DNA of 64,000 bases. Origin: Paraburkholderia elongata (GTDB taxonomy: Bacteria > Pseudomonadota > Gammaproteobacteria > Burkholderiales > Burkholderiaceae). Positions 50,227 to 58,557 of this stretch are shown here, piece after piece (the stretch's first letter is position 1; every line of letters begins with the position of its first letter). The stretch spans positions 1 to 64,000 of the forward strand of contig NZ_WOEZ01000195.1 in the NCBI RefSeq assembly GCF_013177735.1, given 5' to 3'. The position numbers and the translations under genes are program-made. The notes beneath the pieces are model-generated. The model was not told the DNA's origin. It did not search any database and saw only the letters and a list, made by a program, of their open reading frames with translations.

Positions 50227-51420
50227 ATGTCCTCCGCTACGCCGCTTTCCGAACAACCCGTTGCCGCGCCCACAGCGATCGCCTGCGATATCTTTTGCGC
50301 GGTGATCGACAATTTCGGCGACATTGGCGTGTGCTGGCGTCTCGCGCGCCAACTGGCGAGCGAGCACGGCTGGCAGGTGCGCGTGTTCGTCGACGACCTG
50401 CACGCGTTCCAGAAGCTGTGCCCGTCGCTGGCGCTGAATCGCGCGCGCCAGGCGGTCGGCGGTATCGTCGTCGAACACTGGCACGAGCCGAACCACGCGG
50501 GCGATACGCTCGAAGTGGCTGACGTCGTGATCGAGGCATTTGCCTGCGAGTTGCCGCCGGTCTATGTCGCCGCGATGGCGCGGCGCGAGCGCGCGCCGGT
50601 CTGGTTCAATCTCGAATACCTGAGCGCCGAAGACTGGGTCGCGGATTTCCATCTGCGGCCGTCGCCGCATCCGCGCTACCCGCTGACCAAGACCTTCTTC
50701 TTCCCCGGACTCGGCCCCGGCACCGGCGGCGTGCTGAAGGAACGGCATCTCGACGCCGCGCGCACGGCCTTCGAGGCATCGCAACCGGCGCGCGAAGCGT
50801 GGTGGCTGAAAACCACCGGCCGCGCGCCGCCACCGCCCACGGCCACGGTCGTCTCGCTGTTCGCCTACGAGAACCCCGCCGTCGAGAGCCTGCTTGAACA
50901 ATGGCGCGACAGCGCCGAACCGGTTGTTCTGCTGGTCCCGGAAGGCCGCATTTCGAGCGCGGTCGCGCGCTTTTTCGGCCTGCCCTCGTTCGCCGCCGGT
51001 TCGCACGCCGAGCGCGGCGGCCTCAGCGTCCACGCGCTCGCTTTTACGGAGCAACCCGGCTACGACACGCTGCTGTGGGCCAGCGACATCAATTTCGTGC
51101 GCGGCGAAGATTCGTTCGTACGCGCCCAATGGGCCGCCAAACCCTTTGTCTGGCACATCTACCCCCAAGCCGACGATGCCCATCTGCCGAAGCTCGACGC
51201 CGCGCTCGCCCACTACGCCCGTACCCTGCCCGCCGACGCGCGGGACGCCCTCGCGCGCTTCTGGCACGCATGGAACAGCGCGGGCCGGCCGGACTGGGCG
51301 GAATTCCAGCGTCACCGCGCGGCGCTGAAGCAGCGCGCGGCCAAATGGGCCGGCGAACTGGCCCAGGTGGGTGACCTCGCCGGAAATCTGGCCTTGTTCG
51401 CAAAAACTCAGTTAAAATAA
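50227..51420 (+). CDS. earP: EF-P arginine rhamnosyltransferase EarP
   Basis: A 397-residue GT-B inverting enzyme. The motif VIDNFGDIGVCWRLARQL near residues 26-43 carries the catalytic-type aspartates (Asp28, Asp32), and the C-terminal dTDP-rhamnose region FVRGEDSFVRAQWAAKPFVWHIYPQ is typical. It attaches rhamnose from dTDP-L-rhamnose to an arginine of EF-P. It lies directly upstream of efp, whose Arg32 is at the modified site, as expected for EarP-type bacteria. Confidence 0.95.
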   Translation: MSSATPLSEQPVAAPTAIACDIFCAVIDNFGDIGVCWRLARQLASEHGWQVRVFVDDLHAFQKLCPSLALNRARQAVGGIVVEHWHEPNHAGDTLEVADVVIEAFACELPPVYVAAMARRERAPVWFNLEYLSAEDWVADFHLRPSPHPRYPLTKTFFFPGLGPGTGGVLKERHLDAARTAFEASQPAREAWWLKTTGRAPPPPTATVVSLFAYENPAVESLLEQWRDSAEPVVLLVPEGRISSAVARFFGLPSFAAGSHAERGGLSVHALAFTEQPGYDTLLWASDINFVRGEDSFVRAQWAAKPFVWHIYPQADDAHLPKLDAALAHYARTLPADARDALARFWHAWNSAGRPDWAEFQRHRAALKQRAAKWAGELAQVGDLAGNLALFAKTQLK

Positions 51421-51472
51421 GCGGTTATCCAACGGCCGACGACGCAAGCGCGGTCCGATCGCAGCGACTTCA

Positions 51473-51563
51473 GCGACTTAGTCTTGCGAATTGGTCTGGC
51501 AAATTCGCCAGGCTAATTGGACAGACCAATTCGCAAGGCAAACCCAGCAGGCCAATCCGCTTG
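51473..51563 (+). repeat. 13-bp degenerate tandem repeat forming a perfect hairpin in the efp leader
   Basis: Seven 13-mers in a row: GCGACTTAGTCTT, GCGAATTGGTCTG, GCAAATTCGCCAG, GCTAATTGGACAG, ACCAATTCGCAAG, GCAAACCCAGCAG and GCCAATCCGCTTG. Within it, CTTGCGAATTGGTCTG (51483-51498) pairs perfectly over 16 bp with CAGACCAATTCGCAAG (51522-51537), with a 23-base loop. No T tract follows. It ends 55 bases before the efp ATG. Confidence 0.8.
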
Positions 51564-51617
51564 CGCCGTATGCCGTTGAGCAAAGTTGAAGCTACTTATT
51601 TCGTACAGGACAGTTTT

Positions 51618-52175
51618 ATGAAGACCGCACAGGAACTCCGCACCGGTAACGTCGTGATGATCGGCAGCGACGCGATGGTCGTGCAAAAGGCCGAATACAA
51701 CAAGTCGGGCCGTAACTCCGCCGTCGTGAAGATGAAGTTCAAGAACCTGCTGACCGGCGCAGGCATGGAAAGCGTGTACAAGGCAGACGACAAGTTCGAC
51801 GTCGTCGTGCTGGAACGCAAGGAAGTCGCGTACTCGTACTTCGCTGACCCGATGTACGTGTTCATGGACGCCGACTACAACCAGTTCGAAGTCGAAGGCG
51901 AAATGATGGGCGACGCCCTCCATTACCTCGAAGACGGCATGGCTTGCGAAGTCGTGTTCTACAACGAGAAAGCCATCTCGGTCGAACTGCCGACCACGCT
52001 GGTCCGTGAAATCATCTACACGGAACCGGCAGTCAAGGGCGATACGTCGTCGGGCAAGGTGTTGAAGAACGCCAAGCTGACCACCGGTTTCGAACTGCAA
52101 GTGCCGCTCTTCTGCAACATCGGCGACAAGATCGAAATCGACACGCGTACGCACGAGTACCGCAGCCGCGCGTAA
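51618..52175 (+). CDS. efp: Elongation factor P
   Basis: A 185-residue EF-P with three beta domains (KOW-like N-terminal, OB, C-terminal). The modified loop reads NKSGRNSAVV with arginine at position 32, not lysine, so it belongs to the EarP-rhamnosylated group. EF-P binds the ribosome E site and rescues stalling at proline runs. ATG at 51618 (MKTAQELRTGN) is preferred over an upstream in-frame start at 51561 because EF-P begins there. Two hairpins follow the gene. Confidence 0.97.
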   Translation: MKTAQELRTGNVVMIGSDAMVVQKAEYNKSGRNSAVVKMKFKNLLTGAGMESVYKADDKFDVVVLERKEVAYSYFADPMYVFMDADYNQFEVEGEMMGDALHYLEDGMACEVVFYNEKAISVELPTTLVREIIYTEPAVKGDTSSGKVLKNAKLTTGFELQVPLFCNIGDKIEIDTRTHEYRSRA

Positions 52176-52191
52176 GCGCCTACAGCCTGAA

Positions 52192-52266
52192 TTCTGCGCC
52201 GGAGCAAGTCCGGCGCAGCGAAAAAAAATGGCAAAAAAAAAAAGCGCCCACCTTGGGCGCTTTTTC
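52192..52266 (+). terminator. Tandem hairpins with terminator after efp
   Basis: Hairpin 1 is CTGCGCCGGA/TCCGGCGCAG (52192-52201 with 52207-52216) followed by an A run. Hairpin 2 is AAAAAGCGCCCA/TGGGCGCTTTTT (52237-52248 with 52252-52263) with a T tract; it is the clear terminator. The A tract before it could also serve the other strand. Confidence 0.88.
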
Positions 52267-52843
52267 TTTTTTGCGCCGCCGTGTATGGTTGAGGAAAACT
52301 TTACCGGCAGCCTTCTCAAAAATGCCAGCCTGCTGCTCTTATCTTCCCGCCTTGCGTCAAACAAACCATTGATAAGCTTAAGTAATTGGCTTTGGCACAG
52401 TTCATGCTGCTGTCCGATAGAGACTGGTAAGGCTTTATTTTCTCAACGCCGGAAATACGACGTGAATAACGACATCGCCGAGGGCAAGCGGAACTTGAGG
52501 TAAGACGCTTCTTCGACAGCAACCGGGATTTCTGACCAGTCGAATGAAGGAAATACAGGTGCCCGCCCGCGCGTCACATCGCGCCAGCGCGGGCATCCAC
52601 TGAAAATCAAAGGACCTATAACACCATGAGTCGAATCGCCCCAACTCCGCTTGCACGTCGTGTCCCACGACCTGCACAGCGCCTATGCCAATTGGCCGGC
52701 AGCTGTTCCGCCGCCGTGGCAGGCGCTGCCAGCGCGGTATGGCGTTCGACCGACAGTACCGGCCAGCCATCGCGCCCAGGTTGCGCGCCAGAGTACCGGC
52801 GCGGCGTACCGGGTATTCCGTCCATCTAAAAATAGCGCTCGCC
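52267..52843. other. Gap between efp and the response regulator
   Basis: About 580 bases without a convincing gene. The second half (about 52626-52829) has three overlapping open frames, one with coding-like GC-rich third positions, but no ribosome site for any and no protein family recognised. It could be a decayed gene remnant. Any promoter of the regulator would lie here. Confidence 0.5.
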
Positions 52844-54226
52844 ATGCCACATGCCCTGATTGTTGAAGACGATCCCAATAGCCTGTCTGGCCTGTCCGCC
52901 ATCCTCGCCGCCGACGGCTTTTCCGTCGACACCGCGACCACCATCGCCGAGGCTCGGGCTGCCCTGACGCGCTTCATTCCTGACGTCGTGCTGGTCGACC
53001 TGAATCTGCCGGACGGCAGCGGGCTCGATGTGTTGCAGCACCTGCCCGCGCACCCGCCCGGCGGCGCCTTGCCCGTGATCGTGATGACCGGCAACGCGAC
53101 GGTCGAGAGCGCGATCGAGGGTCTGCGGCACGGCATCTGGGACTACCTGCTCAAACCGGTCAATATCCCGCGCTTGCGTAGTCTGCTCGCGCGGATTCCG
53201 CGCCCGTACGAACTGACCGAAGAAGTCCAGACGCTGCGCGCGTCGCTGCGTCAACTCGGTCGTTTCGGCTCGTTACTGGGCCGCAGCGGTACGGTCCAGC
53301 ATGTGTACGACACGATCGAACATATCGCGCCGACTGAAGCCGCCGTGCTGATTTCCGGCGAAGCCGGCACGGGCAAGCAGATCGCCGCGCGCACGATGCA
53401 CGACATGAGCCGGCGCCGCAAAGGACCGTTCGTTACATTCGATTGCCGGAGTGCAGGCAGCGGCGCGGCGCTTCGCTCGCTCGACAGCCTGCTGTTCGGC
53501 CACGAGCGCGGCGCGTTCAGTGGCGCCGAGCAGCGCGAGCCGGGCCTGTTCGAGCAAGCCAGCGGCGGCACGCTGTTCATCGACGAAATAGCCGAACTGC
53601 CGCGTGCCCAGCAGGAAGCGCTGCTGCGCGCACTCGATTCGCAGACCTTCATGCGGGTCGGCGGCACGAATCAGGTGGCGACCGACTTCCGGCTGATCGC
53701 TTCGACACGCAAAAACCCACGCGCGGCGGTCGCCGACGGCAGCCTGCACGAAGACCTCGCGCTGCGTCTCGAAGCGGCCGCCATCACCCTACCGCCGTTG
53801 CGCGAGCGCGGCGACGATCCGGCGTTGATCGCGCAAGCCGTCGTCGATGATTTGAATCACGAAGCGACCGCGCGCGGCACGTCGGAAGTGGCCAAGCAAA
53901 TCGGGCCGAACTTCCTGCGCGAGTGTCTTTCGTACGAATGGCCGGGCAATGTGCGCGAGTTACAGGATCGCGTGCGCCGGGCGTATCACGCGTCGGGCGA
54001 CGTGCTGGAATCGCTGCGTGCCGATGAGGCGGGCTCGGCGAACGGGCGCGATCTGAACGGCAGCCGCGTGCAGGTCACTGTCGGCACACCCCTCGCGGAC
54101 GTCGAGGAAATGCTGATCCGCGCGACGCTCGATGCGGTCGGCGGCACGCGCCATCGCGCGGCATCGCTGCTGGGGATCAGTCCGAAGACGCTGTACAACA
54201 AGCTGCAACGGATGCGGTTGAACTGA
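52844..54226 (+). CDS. Sigma-54-type response regulator (receiver, AAA+, Fis HTH)
   Basis: A 460-residue NtrC-class regulator. The receiver (1-120) has VEDD and phospho-accepting Asp52 (VLVDLNLPDGSG). The AAA+ domain (about 145-375) has Walker A SGEAGTGKQ, sigma-54 contact loop GAFSGA (GAFTGA in most), Walker B GGTLFIDEIAEL and WPGNVRELQ. The Fis-type helix-turn-helix is at the C-terminus (GTRHRAASLLGISPKTLYNKL). No partner kinase is in the window, so the signal is unknown. ATG at 52844 fits the receiver start. The Ser in GAFSGA is a conservative change, so sigma-54 activation remains likely. Confidence 0.92.
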   Translation: MPHALIVEDDPNSLSGLSAILAADGFSVDTATTIAEARAALTRFIPDVVLVDLNLPDGSGLDVLQHLPAHPPGGALPVIVMTGNATVESAIEGLRHGIWDYLLKPVNIPRLRSLLARIPRPYELTEEVQTLRASLRQLGRFGSLLGRSGTVQHVYDTIEHIAPTEAAVLISGEAGTGKQIAARTMHDMSRRRKGPFVTFDCRSAGSGAALRSLDSLLFGHERGAFSGAEQREPGLFEQASGGTLFIDEIAELPRAQQEALLRALDSQTFMRVGGTNQVATDFRLIASTRKNPRAAVADGSLHEDLALRLEAAAITLPPLRERGDDPALIAQAVVDDLNHEATARGTSEVAKQIGPNFLRECLSYEWPGNVRELQDRVRRAYHASGDVLESLRADEAGSANGRDLNGSRVQVTVGTPLADVEEMLIRATLDAVGGTRHRAASLLGISPKTLYNKLQRMRLN

Positions 54227-54265
54227 CCTGGTTAGGCCGGCTTGGCGGTAGCCAGGCTTGAATAG

Positions 54266-54297
54266 AAAACGGCGCCTGAAAAAGGCGCCGTTTTTTT
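54266..54297 (+). terminator. Terminator of the response regulator gene
   Basis: An 11-bp stem (AAAACGGCGCC 54266-54276 with GGCGCCGTTTT 54284-54294), continuing into seven T residues. Confidence 0.9.
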
Positions 54298-54332
54298 GCT
54301 CGATGCAAACGCTCGAGTCCCTGATCCGCTAT

Positions 54333-54362
54333 CTACCGGTTGCTACCGATTGCTACCGATTG
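54333..54362. repeat. 10-bp tandem repeat after nagZ
   Basis: CTACCGGTTG once and CTACCGATTG twice, consecutive. It ends one base before the nagZ stop codon (minus strand). Confidence 0.75.
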
Positions 54363-54363
54363 C

Positions 54364-55392
54364 TCACGCAAACGCGCTGCGCAACAAGGCCTGCGCTTGC
54401 AGATACTGCGGCTCGGCGACCAGCTTGCTCCACTTGAGCGCCTTGCCGCGCGGCTGCATGCGCTTAAGCCGCTGCTGCGACTCCTTCGACGGCGTGAAGC
54501 GCAGCGCCTCCAGCACCTTTTCCGCTTCGTCCGGCTGATTGCAGATAAGCACCATGTCGCAACCTGCCTCCAGCGCGGCGCTCGCGCCTTCCGTCAGCGT
54601 GCCGCCCTGGCGCGCGGCTTCCATCGAGAGATCGTCGCTGAAGACTGCACCCTCGAAACGCAATTTTTTGCGCAGGATGTCCTGCAGCCAGACACGCGAA
54701 AAGCCCGCAGGCTTCGAGTCGACCTGTGGATAAACCACATGTGCGGGCAGCACGGCCCCTAGCGACACACCGAGCCAGTCGTACGGCGCCACGTCCTCGC
54801 GCAGGATCTCGTCGAGCGAACGGTCGTCGACCGGCATCGCAACATGCGAGTCGGCGTGCGCGAAGCCGTGCCCTGGAAAATGCTTGCCGCAATTGCTCAT
54901 GCCGGCCAATGCGAGGCCGTGATTGAGGCTCTTGGCCAGCAAGGCCACGACGCGCGGATCGCGATGGAATGAGCGATCGCCGATTACCTGCGACTGGCCG
55001 TAATTCAGATCGAGCACCGGGGTAAAACTCATATCGATGCCGCACGCGCGCAATTCGGCCGCGAGGATATAGCCGATCGCGGTCGTCACTTTGGTGGCGT
55101 GCAGCACGTCGCTGTCCCAAAGGGCGCCGAGCTTGCCCATCGCCGGCAACAGCGTGAAGCCGTCGGTGCGAAAGCGCTGCACTCGACCGCCTTCGTGGTC
55201 GACGGAAATCAGCAGATCGTCGCGGATCGCGCGGATCGAATCGGTCAGCGCGATCAATTGCGCGCGGCTCTCGTAATGGCGCGCGAACAGGATCACGCCG
55301 CCGGTCATCGGATGGGCAAGGCGGCGTTTATCGTCGTCGTTCAGCGTTGTGCCGACCACGTCGAGCATTACCGGTCCGGGAGTGAGTTTCAT
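54364..55392 (-). CDS. nagZ: Beta-N-acetylhexosaminidase NagZ
   Basis: A 342-residue GH3 enzyme. Substrate and catalytic motifs: SVDHEGGRVQRFR, GKHFPGHGFAHADSHVAMP (His/Asp dyad) and the nucleophile Asp in GAVFSDDLSMEAA. It removes GlcNAc from anhydromuropeptides in the cytosol during cell-wall recycling and so generates AmpC inducer ligands in species with AmpR. It follows acpS after 70 bases on the minus strand. Confidence 0.96.
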   Translation of the reverse strand: MKLTPGPVMLDVVGTTLNDDDKRRLAHPMTGGVILFARHYESRAQLIALTDSIRAIRDDLLISVDHEGGRVQRFRTDGFTLLPAMGKLGALWDSDVLHATKVTTAIGYILAAELRACGIDMSFTPVLDLNYGQSQVIGDRSFHRDPRVVALLAKSLNHGLALAGMSNCGKHFPGHGFAHADSHVAMPVDDRSLDEILREDVAPYDWLGVSLGAVLPAHVVYPQVDSKPAGFSRVWLQDILRKKLRFEGAVFSDDLSMEAARQGGTLTEGASAALEAGCDMVLICNQPDEAEKVLEALRFTPSKESQQRLKRMQPRGKALKWSKLVAEPQYLQAQALLRSAFA

Positions 55393-55462
55393 CGAATTCC
55401 GCTAGAAAAAAGCCTGGTGCAAAGAGAGACGCGGCCGACGTGCGCCGCGTTCAGGATATTTT

Positions 55463-55906
55463 TTATTCGTCGCTGGCGGGTGCGTGCGGAGAGTCAGGCC
55501 CTCGCGCCACCTCCCCTGTTTCGGCAATCACGAACGACACGGCGTAATCGCGTTCGTCGCTGACCGTCACACGCGCTGTGATACCGCGCGCGTCGAGCCA
55601 TTCGGCCAGCTCGCCCGACGCAACCACCATCGGCTCGCCACTCGGCTTGTTGAGCGTTTGCAGCGCGCGCCAAGTCATCGGCCAGCGCATGCCGAGGCCG
55701 ATCGCTTTCGAGAATGCTTCTTTGGCCGAGAACCGCGTGGCGAGAAATGCGATTCCACGCGCCGCCGAACGCGCGTGGCGCGCGTGATAAACGCGCAGCT
55801 CGTCCGGGCCGAGCACCTTCTCTGCGAAGCGGCCGTTGGTGCGTGTCATCACCGCGGCCACGCGGCTGACCTGAACGATGTCCGTGCCGATGCCGTAGAT
55901 GGTCAT
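55463..55906 (-). CDS. acpS: Holo-[acyl-carrier-protein] synthase
   Basis: A 147-residue AcpS. GIGTDIVQVSRV (Mg2+-binding Asp) and FSAKEAFSKAIGLGM are the signature motifs. It transfers 4'-phosphopantetheine from CoA to ACP. The C-terminal 20 residues are an extra Pro/Asp/Glu-rich tail. It is 16 bases downstream of pdxJ. Confidence 0.96.
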   Translation of the reverse strand: MTIYGIGTDIVQVSRVAAVMTRTNGRFAEKVLGPDELRVYHARHARSAARGIAFLATRFSAKEAFSKAIGLGMRWPMTWRALQTLNKPSGEPMVVASGELAEWLDARGITARVTVSDERDYAVSFVIAETGEVARGPDSPHAPASDE

Positions 55907-55922
55907 GTCCGGCGCCGCGGCG

Positions 55923-56687
55923 TTACGCGCTTGCGCCGAGACGGGCGGCGACCATGATCGCCTTCATCTCGCGCACGGCGTTGTCCCAGCCGGCGAAGAT
56001 CGCATGCGCGACGATCGCGTGGCCGATATTCAGCTCGACGATGCCTTCGATCGCGGCAATCTGCTGAACGTTGGTGTAGTGCAGACCGTGACCCGCGTTG
56101 ACCTTGATGCCCAGCGTTGCGCCGAACTCGACGGCACGCACCACTCGCTCATATTCGCGCTGCTGCTCGGCGGGATCGTGCGCTTCCGCGTAGCGGCCCG
56201 TGTGCAGTTCGATCACCGGTGCGCCTGCTTCGTGCGCGGCGCGGATTTGCGTTTCGTCCGGATCGATGAAGAGCGACACGCGCGAGTTCGCTGCGGCGAG
56301 TTGCTGGCATGCTGCGCGCACGGCTTCGAACTGCCCGGCGACGTCGAGACCGCCTTCAGTCGTCAGTTCCTGACGCTTTTCCGGCACGAGGCAAACGTCG
56401 TGCGGCTGCACGTCACACGCAATGTCAAGCATCTCCTGCGTGACCGCACACTCCAGATTCATGCGCGTTTTCAACAGCGGCCGCAGCTTGCGCACGTCGG
56501 CATCGACGATATGGCGGCGGTCTTCACGCAGGTGCAGCGTGATCACGTCCGCGCCAGCCTCTTCGGCCATCAACGCGGCGCGGATCGGATCGGGGTAGGA
56601 GGTGCCGCGCGCGTTGCGCAGCGTGGCGACGTGATCGATGTTCACGCCCAGGTCAATCACATTCGGCGACGTAAGAAAGAAGCTCAT
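55923..56687 (-). CDS. pdxJ: Pyridoxine 5'-phosphate synthase
   Basis: A 254-residue TIM barrel. DLGVNIDHVATLRNARGTSYPDP is the N-terminal signature; VITLHLREDRRHI and HTGRYAEA are active-site regions. It makes PNP from 1-deoxyxylulose-5-phosphate and aminoacetone phosphate. Its start overlaps the recO stop by four bases (ATGA). Confidence 0.96.
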   Translation of the reverse strand: MSFFLTSPNVIDLGVNIDHVATLRNARGTSYPDPIRAALMAEEAGADVITLHLREDRRHIVDADVRKLRPLLKTRMNLECAVTQEMLDIACDVQPHDVCLVPEKRQELTTEGGLDVAGQFEAVRAACQQLAAANSRVSLFIDPDETQIRAAHEAGAPVIELHTGRYAEAHDPAEQQREYERVVRAVEFGATLGIKVNAGHGLHYTNVQQIAAIEGIVELNIGHAIVAHAIFAGWDNAVREMKAIMVAARLGASA

Positions 56688-57595
56688 AAGTTCTGCAAGT
56701 CGATCAGGATCTGGCGCGTCGCGAGCGGCGTGCCGCCAAGGTAAGTGTTAAGCAGAAAGCGCATCAGCGTTTTGCTTTGCGCCACGGTCTGCACTCGATG
56801 GTAATCGTCCTTTTCCATATCGAGCAAGGTCTGTCCGGCGATCACCGGCCATTGCGCGGGCAGATCGTCGGAGGCTTCGCGCACGCCGCGCTCCGGGTCG
56901 AACACGTAGCGGCCTTCGGCCTGCACCGCTTTGCGCGCGACGGTGCGATCGAGCGCCATCGCATAACCGGTCTCCCGCAGCAGCACACGTTCGAACGAAC
57001 GCAGCACCTGCACGGGCGGCTCGTCATGCGCGAGGCGCGTCATCGTGACGACGTAGTGATGGAACAGTTGCGGATGCGGGTCTTCGCGTGCGCAGAATTT
57101 GACCAGCAGTTCGTTGACATAGAAACCGCAGAGCAGCGCGTCGCCCGCTAAAGGCAACATACCGCCGACCCATTCGGCACCGGTCAGCGTGCGCACTTCG
57201 GATTTGCCGGACCACGATAACGCAAGCGGCTGGAAGGTCTGCAGCACACCGCGCAAAGCGGAGTGCGGACGTTTCGCCCCCTTCGCGACGAGCGCGAGAC
57301 GGCCGTGATCGCGCGACAGCACGTCGATGATCAGACTGGTTTCGCGGTACGGATAGCTATGCAGGACAAAAGCGGGTTGCTCCGCGATCCGGTAATCGGA
57401 AGCAGAGGTGCGAGGCGCGCGGCGCGCCGGCGCTTTGCGCGGCTCGCCTTCGGCGCCTTGCGCACCGCTTTTGGCACCCTGAGCGCTTCTGGCACTCGAT
57501 GAGGTTTTCTTGGTACTGCGAGCGGGTTTGGACGGCTCGCGCGCCGGCGCTGCCGGCGCCGAGTCGTCCGGGTCAGCGTCGGAATTCAGCGTCAT
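56684..57595 (-). CDS. recO: DNA repair protein RecO with basic N-terminal extension
   Basis: About 303 residues. The RecO OB fold starts at about residue 65 (PAFVLHSYPYRETSLIIDVLSRDHGR). Before it lies an Ala/Ser/Lys/Arg-rich low-complexity stretch, absent in E. coli RecO (242 residues). RecO loads RecA onto SSB-coated DNA with RecR. Start is uncertain: ATG 57595 lies 7 bases after the era stop; an ATG at 57616 would overlap era. Confidence 0.93.
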   Translation of the reverse strand: MTLNSDADPDDSAPAAPAREPSKPARSTKKTSSSARSAQGAKSGAQGAEGEPRKAPARRAPRTSASDYRIAEQPAFVLHSYPYRETSLIIDVLSRDHGRLALVAKGAKRPHSALRGVLQTFQPLALSWSGKSEVRTLTGAEWVGGMLPLAGDALLCGFYVNELLVKFCAREDPHPQLFHHYVVTMTRLAHDEPPVQVLRSFERVLLRETGYAMALDRTVARKAVQAEGRYVFDPERGVREASDDLPAQWPVIAGQTLLDMEKDDYHRVQTVAQSKTLMRFLLNTYLGGTPLATRQILIDLQNL

Positions 57596-57602
57596 GCACG
57601 CG

Positions 57603-58502
57603 TCATTCGTACCCATACGCACGGAGTCCGGCTTCGTTGTCAGCCCAGCCGCTCTTCACCTTGACGAAGGTTTCCAGATACACCGGGCCGTCGAACAACT
57701 TTTCCATGTCGAGGCGCGCTTCGGTGCTGATCTGCTTCAGCTTGGCGCCCTTCTGGCCAATGACCATCGCTTTTTGCGTATCGCGCTCCACCAGGATGGT
57801 CGCGAAAATGCGGCGCAGACGCCCTTCGGTTTCGAACTTGTCGATCAGTACGGTGCTCGTGTACGGCAGTTCGTCACCGGTCCAGCGGAACACCTTTTCG
57901 CGCAGGATTTCGGCGGCGAGAAAACGCTCGCTGCGATCGGTCAGGTCGTCTGCGCCGTAGATCGGCGCGCCTTCCGGCAGGAACGGCTTAATCGTTTCCA
58001 TCAAACGCTTGATATCGTCCGGATTCTTCGCCGACAGCGGCACGATCTCGTTGAACTGACGCAACGCGGCCACCTGTTGCATGAACGGGAACAGTGAATC
58101 CTTATCCGACACGCGATCGAGCTTGTTGGCGATCAGCAGCGTGGGCACCGACGGCGGGATCAGGTCGAGCACCTTCTGGTCGTCCGGGCCGAAGCGGCCG
58201 GCTTCGATCACGAACAGGATCGCGTCGACCGAACTCAGCGTGGACGTGACCGCGCGATTGAGCGAACGGTTCAGCGCGCCGCTGTGCTTGGTCTGGAAAC
58301 CCGGCGTGTCGACGAAAATGTACTGCGCGTCTTCAAGCGTGTGAATGCCGGTGATGCGATGGCGCGTAGTCTGGGCCTTGCGCGACGTGATACTGACTTT
58401 CTGGCCGACCAGCGCGTTCATCAGCGTGGACTTGCCGACGTTCGGGCGGCCGACGATCGCGACCATGCCGCAGCGAAAACCAGTGGGAGTGGGAGCGTTC
58501 AT
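57603..58502 (-). CDS. era: GTPase Era
   Basis: A 299-residue ribosome-assembly GTPase. G1 GRPNVGKST, G3 DTPGFQ, G4 NKLD, and a C-terminal KH domain with the motif VIGQKGAKLK. It binds the 3' end of 16S rRNA during 30S maturation. It lies 55 bases after rnc, the classical rnc-era pair. Confidence 0.97.
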   Translation of the reverse strand: MNAPTPTGFRCGMVAIVGRPNVGKSTLMNALVGQKVSITSRKAQTTRHRITGIHTLEDAQYIFVDTPGFQTKHSGALNRSLNRAVTSTLSSVDAILFVIEAGRFGPDDQKVLDLIPPSVPTLLIANKLDRVSDKDSLFPFMQQVAALRQFNEIVPLSAKNPDDIKRLMETIKPFLPEGAPIYGADDLTDRSERFLAAEILREKVFRWTGDELPYTSTVLIDKFETEGRLRRIFATILVERDTQKAMVIGQKGAKLKQISTEARLDMEKLFDGPVYLETFVKVKSGWADNEAGLRAYGYE

Positions 58503-58557
58503 ATTGGGGCGACGGCAAGTTCAGATCGACGCGCGGGGAATGGCGCGCCGATGGCAA

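Noticed and set aside
52228..52503. Short plus-strand frame after efp
   Set aside because: It starts inside the poly-A tract of the efp terminator and runs through the hairpin; translation is Lys/Phe-rich noise.
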